A stretch of DNA of 64,000 nucleotides from the NCBI GenBank assembly GCA_963732635.1, contig CAVTAL010000005.1, forward strand, positions 124,001 to 188,000, read 5' to 3'. The DNA is from JAKFWF01 sp963732635 (GTDB lineage: Bacteria; Pseudomonadota; Alphaproteobacteria; Rhizobiales; Hyphomicrobiaceae). The notes below the pieces were generated by a model that was not told the origin of the DNA, searched no databases, and saw only the letters and a list, made by a program, of their open reading frames with translations. Below are positions 51,108-60,567 of the stretch, piece after piece (the stretch's first letter is position 1; each line of letters starts with the position of its first letter). The position numbers and the translations under genes were made by a program.

Positions 51108-51674
51108 ATGATGCGTAAACTAACCCTGCCGGCATTTCTGGGCGTCGTGCTGCTTCCTTGCGGACTGGCCGTCGCGGCACCGCTGGAGCCGACTGCGTGC
51201 GAGCAACTGCGCCAGGAGCTCGGCAAGATCGAACTCACCGGCGCTCGCGGCAATCTCGCAAAAGGTGCTGCCTGGGCCAAAGTCAACCTCAAGCCCGAGC
51301 AGTTGCAGCAAATCGAAAAGCTGATCGATACAGAGGCACAGTTCCTGTTCCGCTGCCCGCAGCCCAAGCGCCAATTCGACGCAGCCACCGAATCGGTGCT
51401 CGAACATGGCACCGGGTCGGACCCTGCCCCCGATGCGGCAAAGCCCCAGGCCGCCACGCCGGACGCCGCGGCGAAGCCGGCCCCGGTGAAGAAAGCCGCG
51501 CCGAAGCCAAAGCCAGCGGTGGTAAGTCCAGCCGCCGGTGACGCGCAGACGGCCCCTGCGCCGTCGCCAAAGCCCACGCGTGCAGCGGCGAAACCAAAGC
51601 CCGCCGACGCCTTCGTACCGGAAGCGGCCGCGAAACCGGCCGATGCGCCGGCTAAGCTCCCGCCGCCCCAATAG
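51108..51674 (+). CDS. Exported protein of unknown function with Ala/Pro/Lys-rich tail
   Basis: Not recognised. It has 188 residues. The signal peptide MMRKLTLPAFLGVVLLPCGL continues to AVAA, with cleavage before APLEPT. A short helical domain (CEQLRQELGKIELTGARGNL...IEKLIDTEAQFLFRCPQPKRQF) has cysteines at its two ends. Then about 90 residues of AAKPAP/KPKP repeats suggest a periplasm-spanning or wall-binding linker. It lies 13 bp after tpiA, before secG. Related genomes have a similar small gene here as far as I recall. Confidence 0.65.
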   Translation: MMRKLTLPAFLGVVLLPCGLAVAAPLEPTACEQLRQELGKIELTGARGNLAKGAAWAKVNLKPEQLQQIEKLIDTEAQFLFRCPQPKRQFDAATESVLEHGTGSDPAPDAAKPQAATPDAAAKPAPVKKAAPKPKPAVVSPAAGDAQTAPAPSPKPTRAAAKPKPADAFVPEAAAKPADAPAKLPPPQ

Positions 51675-51761
51675 AACACCAGGGCTGGCGGCGTCGCCGC
51701 TACTGGTGTAGGAGCGGGTCCAGAACCTGACATTCAAACAGACCTAGCGGACCGATATCCG

Positions 51762-52175
51762 ATGACCACCGTCATTCTCGTGATCCACCTGATGATCGCA
51801 GCCGCCCTGGTGGGCGTGGTGCTGATGCAAAAATCCGAAGGCGGTGCGCTTGGCATCGGCGGCGGCGGTGGTGGCGGCATGCTCACCGGTCGCGGCACGG
51901 CGAACCTGCTCTCACGCGCCACTGCCGTACTCGCGGCGGCGTTCTTCGTAACCAGCATCGTCCTGACCATCTTGGCCCAGCGTTCGACCGCGCCGCGCTC
52001 GGTGTTCGAGACACCAGCCGCCGGCGCCCCTACCACTGGTGCCGATGGCACGACGGCGCCAGCAGCGCCGGTCGGTCGTGGTGGCGTGCTCGACAAGCTG
52101 CAGGGTGGCGCGCCCGCCCCGGCTCCGACCACGCCAGCCGCTCCCGCTGGTCCGGCAGTTCCGCAGACCCGCTAA
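51762..52175 (+). CDS. secG: Preprotein translocase subunit SecG
   Basis: A 137-residue protein with two transmembrane helices (VILVIHLMIAAALVGVVLMQ and LLSRATAVLAAAFFVTSIVL) joined by the conserved cytoplasmic loop KSEGGALGIGGGGGGGMLTG. SecG stimulates SecYE-SecA translocation. The C-terminal 60 residues are Ala/Pro/Thr/Gly-rich and variable, as in other alphaproteobacteria. It is followed by pyrG after 78 bp, a conserved tpiA-secG-pyrG order. Confidence 0.95.
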   Translation: MTTVILVIHLMIAAALVGVVLMQKSEGGALGIGGGGGGGMLTGRGTANLLSRATAVLAAAFFVTSIVLTILAQRSTAPRSVFETPAAGAPTTGADGTTAPAAPVGRGGVLDKLQGGAPAPAPTTPAAPAGPAVPQTR

Positions 52176-52253
52176 CCTGAAACAACAACGCGACAGTGGA
52201 AGAGGCTCTTTTGCCTCTTCGAATCACTCGCCATATGTGTATTCTACAAGCCC

Positions 52254-53883
52254 ATGCAACGGTACATCTTCATTACCGGCGGCGTGGTTTCCTCGCTTGG
52301 AAAAGGCCTCGCCTCCGCAGCGCTCGGCGCGCTTCTACAGGCTCGTGGCTATAAAGTCCGGCTGAAGAAGCTCGACCCCTATCTGAATGTCGATCCCGGC
52401 ACGATGAGCCCCTACCAGCATGGTGAGGTGTTCGTGACCGACGACGGCGCGGAAACCGATCTCGATCTCGGCCACTACGAGCGATTTACCGGCGTACCCG
52501 CGCGCAAGGCCGACAACATCACGACCGGCCGCATCTACCAGGAGATCCTCGCCAAGGAGCGGCGCGGCGACTACCTCGGCGGCACCGTGCAGGTAATTCC
52601 GCACGTCACCGACGCCATCAAGACGTTCGTCACCGCCGGCAACGAGAACGTCGACTTCGTTCTGGTCGAGATCGGCGGCACCGTCGGCGACATCGAGGGG
52701 CTGCCGTTCTTCGAGGCCATCCGTCAGCTCGGCAACGATCTGCCGCGCGGCACCAGCGTCTACATCCACCTGACGCTGATGCCCTACATCCCGAGCGCCG
52801 GCGAGTTGAAAACCAAGCCGACCCAGCACTCGGTCAAGGAACTGCGCTCGATCGGCATTCAGCCCGACATCCTGCTGTGCCGCTCGGACCGCGAGGTGCC
52901 GAAGTAGCGAGCGCCGCAAGATCGCGCTGTTCTGCAACGTGCGCGAGGAAGCGGTCATCCAGGCGCTCGACGTCGCCTCGATCTACGACGTGCCGCTCGC
53001 CTACCATCGCGAGGGCCTCGACGAACAGGTGCTGGCGGCGTTCGGCATTGCCGAACTGCCGACGCTCAATACCAGCCGCTGGGACACGATCAGCCGCGCC
53101 ATCGCCACGCCCGAGGGTGAGGTGTCGATCGCCATCGTCGGCAAGTACACCGTGCTCAAGGACGCCTACAAGTCACTGATCGAGGCGCTGGTGCACGGCG
53201 GCATCGCCAACAACGTCAAGGTCAAGCTCGACTGGATCGACGCCGAGGTTTTCGAGCGCGAGGACCCGGCGCCCTATCTCGAAGGCGTACACGGCATTCT
53301 CGTGCCCGGCGGCTTCGGCGAGCGCGGCACCGAGGGCAAGATCCTCGCCGCCAAGTTCGCCCGCACACGGCATGTGCCCTACTTCGGCATCTGCTTCGGC
53401 ATGCAGATGGCGGTCATCGAGGCGGCGCGCAACTTGTGCCACATCACCGAGGCGAGTTCGACCGAGTTCGGTCCGGCCAAGGAGCCCGTCGTCGCGCTGA
53501 TGACCGAGTGGATGAATAACGGCCAGCTCGAAACCCGCGCGCAAGGTGGCGATCTCGGCGGCACCATGCGGCTCGGCGCCTTCGAGGCCAAACTGTCCGG
53601 CAATTCCAAGATCGCCACGGCCTATGGCTCGACCACGATCAGCGAGCGCCATCGCCATCGCTGGGAAGTCAACATGGACTACCGTGAACGGCTGGAGCGC
53701 GCCGGCCTTGCCTTCACCGGCATGTCGCCGGACGGCCTGCTGCCCGAGACGGTCGAATACCCCGACCATCCCTGGTTCATCGGCGTGCAGTATCACCCGG
53801 AATTGAAATCACGCCCGTTCGAACCGCACCCGCTGTTCAAGGGCTTCATCGCCGCCGCCGTGGAGCAGAGCCGGTTGGTGTGA
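52254..53883 (+). CDS. pyrG: CTP synthase, with one apparent frameshift/stop
   Basis: The synthetase domain begins MQRYIFITGGVVSSLGKGLA and continues with SPYQHGEVFVTDDGAETDLDLGHYERF. It then runs into TAG at 52905 (GTGCCGAAGTAGCGAGCG). Removing the T restores PKSERRKIALFCNV and the rest of the protein through the glutaminase domain: VPYFGICFGMQMAV (catalytic Cys) and WFIGVQYHPELKSRPF (His, Glu). Repaired length is 542 residues, standard. The enzyme makes CTP from UTP, ATP and glutamine and is normally essential, so the stop is almost surely an error in the sequence. Confidence 0.9.
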
Positions 53884-53902
53884 GCCGGTGATCGACGCAA
53901 TC

Positions 53903-53990
53903 GTAGGGCGCAATAGGCGAAGCCGTATTGCGCCGCGCCGCGCGTACGGTGGTCGTGGCGGTGCAATACGCTGGCGCTATTGCACCCTAC
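53903..53990. repeat. GTAGGGCGCAATA...TATTGCACCCTAC inverted repeat
   Basis: Arms around GTAGGGCGCAATAGGCG (from 53903) and CGCTATTGCACCCTAC (to 53990), with further GTATTGCGCC/GTGCAATACG pairing inside, fill the gap between convergent pyrG and the GNAT gene. It belongs to a dispersed intergenic type in Rhizobiales and might act as a bidirectional transcription end. There is no T-run. Confidence 0.6.
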
Positions 53991-54002
53991 GGATTACCTG
54001 CA

Positions 54003-54530
54003 TCAAACCGGCGTCGTGTCGCCTTCACCGAGCCGGCGCTGCATCAACACCTGATCCAGCCAGCGGCCGTGTTTGAAGCCAACCGAATGAACGGTGCCGC
54101 AAAAGGTAAAGCCCATCGCTCGGTGCAGTCCGATCGAGCCGCGCTGGCCGCTATCACCGATCACCGCGATCATCTGCCTGAAGCCGCGCGCGGTCGCATG
54201 CTCGATCAGCGCCGCTAGCAAGGCACGGCCGACGCCAGATCGATGCGCCGCCGGGTCGACATAGATCGAGTTCTCGACACTCCAGGCGTAAGCTGGGCGC
54301 GGTCGATAGGCGCCGAGATAACCATAGCCCGCGACCTTGCCTGCCAGTTCAGCCACCAGATAGGGGAACTTGGCGTCGAGCACCGACTGCATGCGTCGGC
54401 CCATCTCAGCCTCGTCCGGCGCGGTGATCTCGAAACTCGCCGTGCCGTGCAGAACCGACGGGCGGTAGATTGCTGTGATGGCGGGAATGTCGGCGGTCGT
54501 CACCGGCCGAACCAAAATCGCTTTCGTCAC
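54003..54530 (-). CDS. GNAT-family N-acetyltransferase, phosphinothricin acetyltransferase-like
   Basis: A 175-residue protein. GTG start at 54530 (VTKAILVRPVTTADIPAITA) with GGAGG upstream; a longer frame to 54692 looks non-coding. AITAIYRPSVLHGTASFEIT, VAGYGYLGAYRPRPAYAWSV, SIYVDPAAHRSGVGRALLAA, with the acetyl-CoA R/Q-x-x-G-x-G/A loop, and IAVIGDSGQRGSIGLHRAMG with GFKHGRWLDQVLMQR match the Pat/Bar/YncA branch. Members acetylate glufosinate-like amino acids or methionine sulfoximine; the natural substrate here is unknown. Confidence 0.9.
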   Translation of the reverse strand: MTKAILVRPVTTADIPAITAIYRPSVLHGTASFEITAPDEAEMGRRMQSVLDAKFPYLVAELAGKVAGYGYLGAYRPRPAYAWSVENSIYVDPAAHRSGVGRALLAALIEHATARGFRQMIAVIGDSGQRGSIGLHRAMGFTFCGTVHSVGFKHGRWLDQVLMQRRLGEGDTTPV

Positions 54531-54609
54531 TCCCCGCCTCCAGCACAGTGTCCCGCGCGCGGCGGCCGGCTCGCGGAACGCGTGTCGGCGCGCGCAAACA
54601 AAAACTCCC

Positions 54610-54650
54610 GTCGCATCCGGCCGGCTCCCCGCAGGGGAGTCGGATGCGAC
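54610..54650 (-). terminator. Long hairpin, second of two tandem terminators after the BI-1 gene
   Basis: A perfect 10-bp outer stem GTCGCATCCG/CGGATGCGAC and an inner CTCCCC-GCAG-GGGAG stem. On the minus strand it is followed by GGGAGTTTTTGTTTG. Together with the hairpin at 54655-54685 it should stop transcription from the Bax-inhibitor gene towards the GNAT gene. Confidence 0.65.
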
Positions 54651-54654
54651 AAGC

Positions 54655-54685
54655 AAAAAAGAAGGCCCTACCTTGCGGCAGGGCC
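54655..54685 (-). terminator. Rho-independent terminator after the BI-1 gene
   Basis: On the minus strand GGCCCTGCC-GCAA-GGTAGGGCC, then TTCTTTTTTG. It begins about 30 bp after the stop of the Bax-inhibitor-1 gene. The stem has one G-T type mismatch. Confidence 0.8.
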
Positions 54686-54715
54686 CTCCCATTTGTCCAG
54701 ATCAGACCGTCTCTA

Positions 54716-55519
54716 TCAGTCGCGATTGCCGAACAGCGACAGCATCGACGTGAACATGTTGATGAAGTCGAGGTAGAGGTTCAGCGCACCCATGATCGCG
54801 CCCTTGGCCATCAGCGTCGCGTCGCCCGCGATCTGATAATAGCCATCCTTGATCTGCTGGGTGTCATAGGCGGTCAGACCGGCAAAGATCAGCACGCCCA
54901 GGCACGAGATGGCAAACTGCAGGGCCGAAGACTGCAGCCAGATGTTGACCAGCGCTGCGATGATGATGCCGATCACGCCCATGATGAGGAACGAACCCCA
55001 GCCCGACAGATCCTTCTTGGTGGTGTAGCCGTAGAGGCTGAGGCCGGCAAAGGCCGCTGCCGTCACGAAGAACACCTGAGTGATCGACTGGCCGGTATAG
55101 ACCAGGAAGATCGACGACAAAGACACGCCCATCACGGCCGCGAATGCCCAGAAGGCGATCTGCGTCGCGCCGACGCTCATCTTGTAGACGCGGAACGAAA
55201 GCAGGAAGACGAACGCCAACGGCGCCAGCATCACGACCCACTTGAGCGGCGAGGCAAACAGCATCGCGCCGAGCTGCGTCAGGTACATGCCGCGCTTCAG
55301 CGCCATGGTCGCACCGCTGGCCGTCTTGGCGGCCATGGCCGGGTCCATGGTGATCGACTGCGTGAAGACGAGATAGGCAACGATGCCGGTCAGCGCGATG
55401 CCGGCGGCCATGTAGTTGTAAACGCTGAGCATATATGACCGCAGACCCTGATCGACGACGGCGCCGGTCTGGCGCGCTGCCGAGCCGGCCTGCGCATATC
55501 TGTTGTCGTACTGAGCCAT
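54716..55519 (-). CDS. Bax inhibitor-1/YccA-family membrane protein
   Basis: A 267-residue protein with about seven helices. It starts MAQYDNRYAQAGSAARQTGA; the first helix region is MLSVYNYMAAGIALTGIVAY. Family signatures include LLSFRVYKMSVGATQIAFWA, SSIFLVYTGQSITQVFFVTA, FAGLSLYGYTTKKDLSGWGS and, near the C-terminus, FAGLTAYDTQQIKDGYYQIA with the conserved aspartate of the pH sensor. TMBIM/YccA homologues are Ca2+/H+-linked leak channels or FtsH modulators. The role in alphaproteobacteria is not settled. It is monocistronic with double terminators. Confidence 0.93.
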   Translation of the reverse strand: MAQYDNRYAQAGSAARQTGAVVDQGLRSYMLSVYNYMAAGIALTGIVAYLVFTQSITMDPAMAAKTASGATMALKRGMYLTQLGAMLFASPLKWVVMLAPLAFVFLLSFRVYKMSVGATQIAFWAFAAVMGVSLSSIFLVYTGQSITQVFFVTAAAFAGLSLYGYTTKKDLSGWGSFLIMGVIGIIIAALVNIWLQSSALQFAISCLGVLIFAGLTAYDTQQIKDGYYQIAGDATLMAKGAIMGALNLYLDFINMFTSMLSLFGNRD

Positions 55520-55687
55520 TGTGAGGTTCCCTTCGATATCTTTTGCGGGCGCAACTATCCCGGTAGCTGAAATATGAACTGTGTCGGTGTCACTTTCAAG
55601 GACACCCTCAACGATTATTTCCGACCGCCCGGCTTATGTTTACCACACCGCCTCGGCCGAACACTGGCGGCAGGCACATCCTGCCTT

Positions 55688-55722
55688 GTTGGGTTAGGGC
55701 GCCTTTTGCGCCCGTAACCCAA
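55688..55722. repeat. GTTGGGTTA hairpin, plus a decayed second half
   Basis: GTTGGGTTAGGGCGCCTTTTGCGCCCGTAACCCAAC is a near-perfect hairpin of the family at 12510-12608. A decayed partner (TGTTGGGCTACGG...CGCTAACCAAGCC) lies at 55744-55782. They fill the gap between the BI-1 gene promoter side and the end of the ABC permease gene. Confidence 0.6.
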
Positions 55723-55806
55723 CAACTTGGCACCACCCGCAAGATGTTGGGCTACGGACCGAAATGGCGCTAACCAAGCCGGCGTTAGTCGCCATTTTGC
55801 CGGCCC

Positions 55807-58392
55807 TCACTCACTCTTCAGGTATGGCACGGCCGGCGCGCGCAGCACCGCCCATGTGCCCATGCCGCCGAACAGCATGACGAGGCCGAGGCTGACGCCC
55901 AGCGCCTGAATGATAGCTGACGGCGACAGCACGAACGGCACGTCGATCACCGCCGTCAGCGCCACCCAGGATGCCAACGCGCCCAGCGCCACCGCAAAAA
56001 TCGCGGTAACACCAGCCAGCATGGCGTATTCGAGCAGGTGCGAGGTCAAAATTCGCCGCCGGGTGGCGCCGAGCACCTTCAGCACCACCGCCTGTTGGAT
56101 GCGCCGCCTCTGTGCCGTCGCCAGCGCCCCTGCCAGCACCAGGGCACCGGCCAGCAGAGTAACACTGCCCGCCACCCGCACCGCCGTCATGATGCGCTCG
56201 AACACGGCATTGAACGAGTTGATGGCGTCCTTGACCCGGATCGCCGTCGTCGCTGGATGCGCCTTGCCGATGGCGCGGCCAACCGCCGCCTCGGTCGCCA
56301 GCGTCGCGGTCTTCGGCAGCTCGATGGTCGCCAGCAGGTTGTGTGGCGCGGCTTTGAGGACGTTGGGCGAGAACACCATGACGAAGTTGATGGCGAGGCT
56401 TTCCCACTTCACCTCGCGCAGGTTGGATATCCGCGCCGTCACGTTGCGGCCGAGCACGTTGACGGTAACCTGATCGCCGATCTTGAGCTTGAGCTTCTTG
56501 GCCAGATCGACCTCGAACGACACCAGTGGCTCACCGGCATAGTCTTTCGGCCACCATTCACCGGCAACAACCTTTGAGCCATCGGGCACGGACTCGGCGT
56601 AGGTCAGGCCACGGTCGCCATTCAGCACCCACTGCGCTTCCGGCGGGGCCTTCAGATCCTCGACCGCGACGCCGCCGAGCTTGATCAATCGGCCGCGCAA
56701 CATCGGTGCTTCCTCGATGCGGGCATCAGGGGCGACGTCGCGCACGGTCTTGGTGAAGGCTGAAAGATCGCCCTTCGGGATGTCGAGCACGAAATAGTTG
56801 GGGCTGTTGGTCGGCACCCGCCCCGTGAGTTCCTTGACGATCGAGGCGTCGGTCAGCGCCACCGCGACCAATAAAGACAGCCCAGCGCCAAGTGACAGGA
56901 TCACGGAACGGGTGAGGCCGCCCGGCGCGCCCAGATTGCCGATGGCGAGTGCCAGTTCCGGCCATTTCGGCCGCTTGGTGCGCGCGGCGATGCGCGTCAC
57001 GACCGTGCCTAGCCCCAGGAACACACCGAACACCACCAGCAGGCCGAGACAGAAATAGAGCGCGATTTTCTTGGCGTCGGCGTTGAGGACGGCAAAGGCC
57101 ACCAGCGCCAGCCCTGCCGCCACGGTCGCGGCGATGATCGCCGGACGCGGCCGCGTGGACTCGGGCGCCACTTCCTCGCGAAACAACACGCCGGCACGCA
57201 CCAGTTCCGCCCGGCCCAGCGGCCACAACGTGAAAACCAGCGCCACCAGGAAACCGTAGATCGCGGCCGATGCGACACTCCACGGCGACACCGTGATCTC
57301 TGCCCGGATCGGCAGGCTGTCGCCGAACCAGCTATTGAGCGCCAATGGCACCAGATAGCCTAGCGCAATGCCAATGACGACGCCGATGGCGGCAATCGCC
57401 ATCACCTGGGTGAGGAAAATGCTGAAGATCAGCCGGCCGGGCGCGCCGACGCTCTTGAAGGTGGCGATCACTTTGCGTCGGCGATCGATGAAAGTCGCCA
57501 CCGCGTTGGCGACGCCAACACCACCGACCAGCAGCGCAGTGAGCCCGATGAGAGTGAGAAACTGCCGCAGTCGGTCGAGCGTCCGCGTCACCTGGGGCGA
57601 GGGATCACGCCGGTCAGCGACGATGAAGCCCGACTCCGGCAATGCTGCTTTGAACTTTTCGCGGAACGCCAGCAGTTCGTTGGCACTGGCGCGTTCGCCA
57701 CCCGGCAACGCCACTGCGTAGCGCCACCGGACGAGACTGCCCGGCTGGACCAAACCGGTCTTTTCCAGCGTCGTCAGCGACACGAAGACGCGCGGCCCGA
57801 AGGTCAGCCGGTCGGAAATCGTGTCTGGTTCGTGGTCGATTACGCCGGTAACCGGCAGCGTCAACGTGCCGATGGTGAGCGGATCGCCGAGCTTGAGGCC
57901 CAGCCGTTCGAGAATGATCGGGTCGACCACCGCGCCCTGGTTGGCGCGAGCCGCCGCGTCGAGCGTGATGCCGCCGACCAGTTTCACATCACCGACCAGC
58001 GGATAGGAGGCGTCGATACCCTTTAGCTCGGCAAGCGCCTGTTCGTTGCCGTCGGTGGTGCGAGCCATCGCCCGCATGGTCGCCGATTCGCTCACCCGGC
58101 CCTGCGATCGCAGCCAGCCGATCTCGGCCGGCTCCCCGCGCTTGTGGCTGCGCGCGAACGTAACGTCGCCGCCCAGAATTGCCCGGCCCTGTTTTTCGAA
58201 CCCGGCCTTGAGCGCGTCGCCGAGCGCGCCGACGCCGGTGATCACCATCACGCCGAGCGCCACGCAGGCGACGAATACGTAGAAGCCACGCAGGCCGGCG
58301 CGCAGTTCGCGGGCGGCGAAGCGGACCGGCAACGGCAGCCGGGCGTGCCACGGCTGGGGAGGGAGAGGTGCTGCGATATCAATCGACGTCAT
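55807..58392 (-). CDS. ybbP: FtsX-like ABC transporter permease, YbbP type
   Basis: An 861-residue permease with two FtsX domains. The ATG at 58392 overlaps the ATPase stop (ATGA). The first helix is FYVFVACVALGVMVITGVGA, followed by a MacB-like periplasmic domain (GGDVTFARSHKRGEPAEIGW). Membrane domain 1 has LTLIGLTALLVGGVGVANAV and VATFIDRRRKVIATFKSVGA. A second periplasmic domain follows, then the C-terminal FtsX domain (VVLKVLGATRRRILTSHLLE). YbbA-YbbP systems are mechanotransmission-type exporters, often linked to lipid or hydrophobic compound removal. Confidence 0.92.
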   Translation of the reverse strand: MTSIDIAAPLPPQPWHARLPLPVRFAARELRAGLRGFYVFVACVALGVMVITGVGALGDALKAGFEKQGRAILGGDVTFARSHKRGEPAEIGWLRSQGRVSESATMRAMARTTDGNEQALAELKGIDASYPLVGDVKLVGGITLDAAARANQGAVVDPIILERLGLKLGDPLTIGTLTLPVTGVIDHEPDTISDRLTFGPRVFVSLTTLEKTGLVQPGSLVRWRYAVALPGGERASANELLAFREKFKAALPESGFIVADRRDPSPQVTRTLDRLRQFLTLIGLTALLVGGVGVANAVATFIDRRRKVIATFKSVGAPGRLIFSIFLTQVMAIAAIGVVIGIALGYLVPLALNSWFGDSLPIRAEITVSPWSVASAAIYGFLVALVFTLWPLGRAELVRAGVLFREEVAPESTRPRPAIIAATVAAGLALVAFAVLNADAKKIALYFCLGLLVVFGVFLGLGTVVTRIAARTKRPKWPELALAIGNLGAPGGLTRSVILSLGAGLSLLVAVALTDASIVKELTGRVPTNSPNYFVLDIPKGDLSAFTKTVRDVAPDARIEEAPMLRGRLIKLGGVAVEDLKAPPEAQWVLNGDRGLTYAESVPDGSKVVAGEWWPKDYAGEPLVSFEVDLAKKLKLKIGDQVTVNVLGRNVTARISNLREVKWESLAINFVMVFSPNVLKAAPHNLLATIELPKTATLATEAAVGRAIGKAHPATTAIRVKDAINSFNAVFERIMTAVRVAGSVTLLAGALVLAGALATAQRRRIQQAVVLKVLGATRRRILTSHLLEYAMLAGVTAIFAVALGALASWVALTAVIDVPFVLSPSAIIQALGVSLGLVMLFGGMGTWAVLRAPAVPYLKSE

Positions 58393-59090
58393 GCGGGGCT
58401 TAGCTCCCGGGCTTGGGCGTCGATGCGGCCGTCGGCCATGTGCACGGTGCGCTGGCAAAGCGCGGCGAGTTTGGTGTCGTGAGTAATCAGCACCAGCGTC
58501 GCGCCGTGCCGCTTCTGCATGCCAAACAACAAGTCGACAACGGCCGAACCGGTGGCGCCGTCGAGGTTACCGGTCGGTTCGTCGGCAAGAAGCAGCTTCG
58601 GCTGCTGGCTCATGGCGCGGGCAAGCGCCACCCGCTGTTGTTCGCCACCCGACAGCTGCGCCGGAAAATGGGTGGTGCGCTGCCCGAGACCGACCTCGTC
58701 GAGCAGTCTTGCCGCCACATCGAAGGCATCGGCGCGACCGGCGAATTCCAGCGGCAATGCGACGTTCTCGATCGCCGTCATAGTCGGCACCAGATGGAAT
58801 GACTGGAACACGATGCCGATGTCGGCGCCGCGCGCCAGAGCCAATTGATCCTCGTTCATCGACACAAAATCGTGACCAGCCACCCGCACGTTGCCGCGCG
58901 TGGCGCGCTCAAGTCCGGCCATGATCATCATCAGCGAGGTCTTGCCCGAGCCCGACGGCCCGACGATGGCGATCGACTGCCCGGCAGGAATATCGAGCGA
59001 CACACGGCGCAGGATGTCCACGGGGCCGGCGCGGCTCGTCAGCGTCAATTCGACGTTTTCGAGGGATACGATCGGTTGGGCTAGAGGCAA
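58389..59090 (-). CDS. ybbA: ABC transporter ATP-binding protein, YbbA/LolD type
   Basis: A 233-residue ATPase. I choose the TTG at 59090 (LPLAQPIVSLENVELTLTSR), with GGAG about 9 bases upstream. The longer frame to 59240 overlaps the divergent gene and adds a Cys-rich segment that looks non-coding. Walker A is IVGPSGSGKTSLMMIMAGLE, the Q-loop is VFQSFHLVPTMTAIEN, the signature LSGGEQQRVALARAM, Walker B LLLADEPTGNLD and the H-loop LITHD. It is coupled to ybbP and divergent from the esterase gene, as in the conserved tesA-ybbA-ybbP unit. Confidence 0.92.
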   Translation of the reverse strand: MPLAQPIVSLENVELTLTSRAGPVDILRRVSLDIPAGQSIAIVGPSGSGKTSLMMIMAGLERATRGNVRVAGHDFVSMNEDQLALARGADIGIVFQSFHLVPTMTAIENVALPLEFAGRADAFDVAARLLDEVGLGQRTTHFPAQLSGGEQQRVALARAMSQQPKLLLADEPTGNLDGATGSAVVDLLFGMQKRHGATLVLITHDTKLAALCQRTVHMADGRIDAQARELSPA

Positions 59091-59177
59091 GTGGCAACTC
59101 CGGTCATGGCGCGTGGGCAGCGGGGCGAGGGGCTTGCCTCGGCAGGCTTTCGTTTCTACGTCAGCACCCGACAATGG

Positions 59178-59924
59178 ATGACCGATAGGGCAACAACATG
59201 GGTTTATTTCGCATTTGCACAAGTGTGTGCGGCCTTGCATCTCCCTCGTCCCCGTTTTTCACGGCGTGAGGGCATTGGCATCGTTGCCGCAATGATGGGA
59301 TTGATTTTGATGACGGCACCGCTGATGGCCCAAACCCTCACCCCCATCCGCATCGTCGCATATGGCGACAGCTTGACGGCGGGATTTGGCCTTGGCCCGG
59401 CCGACGCCTTCCCGGCACAGCTCGAAAAGGCGTTGAAGGCCAAAGGCCGCAACGTCGAGATCATCAACGCCGGTGTCTCGGGCGACACAACGGCTGCGGC
59501 ACTCGAACGCTTCGACTGGGCGGTGCCGGACGGTGTCGAAGCAGCCATTGTGGAACTCGGCGCCAACGACGGCCTTCGCGGCCAACCGCCCGAACAGGCA
59601 CGCCGAAACCTCGACATCATCCTTGGCCGCCTGAAAGCCAAGGGCATCCAGCTGCTGGTCGCCGGCATTCCCGCGCCGCGCAACTGGGGCGACGCTTACG
59701 TCCGGGCCTTCGACCCGATGTTTGCCGAGCTAGCGGCCACGCACGGCGCGCTGCTCTACCCGTTCTTCCTCGACGGCGTCGCCCTGAAGCCAGAACTGAG
59801 TTTGCCGGACGGCCTGCATCCGAACGCTGCCGGCGTCGCGGTGATCGTCGAGCGCATCATGCCGAAGGTCGTCGAACTGATCGACCGGGCGCAAGCCAAA
59901 CGGGTCGCCGCCGGCAAGTCTTGA
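59178..59924 (+). CDS. tesA: SGNH-hydrolase: arylesterase / acyl-CoA thioesterase I (TesA-like)
   Basis: The start is uncertain: ATG at 59178 gives 248 residues; ATG 59292 leaves a weak signal peptide; the frame is open to GTG 59091. The preferred form has RREGIGIVAAMMGLILMTAP as export signal, cleaved before QTLTPIR. GDSL blocks are IRIVAYGDSLTAGFGLGP (Ser), VSGDTTAAALERF (Gly), ELGANDGLRGQPP (Asn) and DGLHPNAAG (Asp-x-x-His). It is divergent from ybbA, so the tesA-ybbA-ybbP neighbourhood of E. coli is preserved. It should hydrolyse aryl esters or acyl thioesters in the periplasm. Confidence 0.88.
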   Translation: MTDRATTWVYFAFAQVCAALHLPRPRFSRREGIGIVAAMMGLILMTAPLMAQTLTPIRIVAYGDSLTAGFGLGPADAFPAQLEKALKAKGRNVEIINAGVSGDTTAAALERFDWAVPDGVEAAIVELGANDGLRGQPPEQARRNLDIILGRLKAKGIQLLVAGIPAPRNWGDAYVRAFDPMFAELAATHGALLYPFFLDGVALKPELSLPDGLHPNAAGVAVIVERIMPKVVELIDRAQAKRVAAGKS

Positions 59925-59982
59925 GTGGCTGGCCGCGTCGGACTAACAATGGCGCCGTCCGACGCTGCAACGGGAGATCACC

Positions 59983-60555
59983 ATGCCGCGCCTGTTCGCC
60001 GCCATTCCCATTCCCGCCGATATCGCCGAGACGCTCGATCGCGTGCGCCAGCCGACGCCCGGCGCATTCTGGATTCCGCCGTCCGACATGCATCTGACGC
60101 TGCGCTTCGTCGGCGACATCGACAACCGGCAGGCGCGCGACTTCGCAGCCGAACTCTCCCGCATCGAGATGCGCGCGTTCTCGCTGAAGCTCGAGGGGCT
60201 CGGCAGTTTCGGCGGTGACGAACCGCGCGTGCTGTGGGCCGGCGTCGCGCCTTGCGAACCACTCGACGCACTGGCGCGGGCGACCGAGCGGGCCGCCCGC
60301 AATGCCGGATTGCCGCCCGAGGGCCGCGCCTGGAAGCCGCACGTCACCCTTGCGCGGCTGCGCTACACGCCACTCGACGCGGTGGTGCGGGTGCTGTCGC
60401 GCAAGGCGACCTTCAACACGGAGGAGTTCTTCGTCGGCAAGTTCGCGCTGATGTCGGCCAAGCCTGGCAGCGGCGGCGGACCATACGTAGTCGAAGAGAC
60501 ATTCACGCTGGCCGGCGGCCAATACGCCGACTTCGCCGACGAAAACAACTATTGA
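59983..60555 (+). CDS. thpR: RNA 2',3'-cyclic phosphodiesterase (2'-5' RNA ligase family)
   Basis: A 190-residue 2H-phosphoesterase. The two catalytic H-x-T-x motifs are MHLTLRFVGDID (around residue 37) and HVTLARLRYTP (around residue 119). It begins MPRLFAAIPIPADIAETLDR, with the typical RLF-AI-P start, and ends YVVEETFTLAGGQYADF. The enzyme opens 2',3'-cyclic phosphates and can ligate tRNA halves in vitro. It follows tesA by 58 bp and precedes phhB by 12 bp on the same strand. Confidence 0.94.
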   Translation: MPRLFAAIPIPADIAETLDRVRQPTPGAFWIPPSDMHLTLRFVGDIDNRQARDFAAELSRIEMRAFSLKLEGLGSFGGDEPRVLWAGVAPCEPLDALARATERAARNAGLPPEGRAWKPHVTLARLRYTPLDAVVRVLSRKATFNTEEFFVGKFALMSAKPGSGGGPYVVEETFTLAGGQYADFADENNY

Positions 60556-60567
60556 GCGAGGCCCACC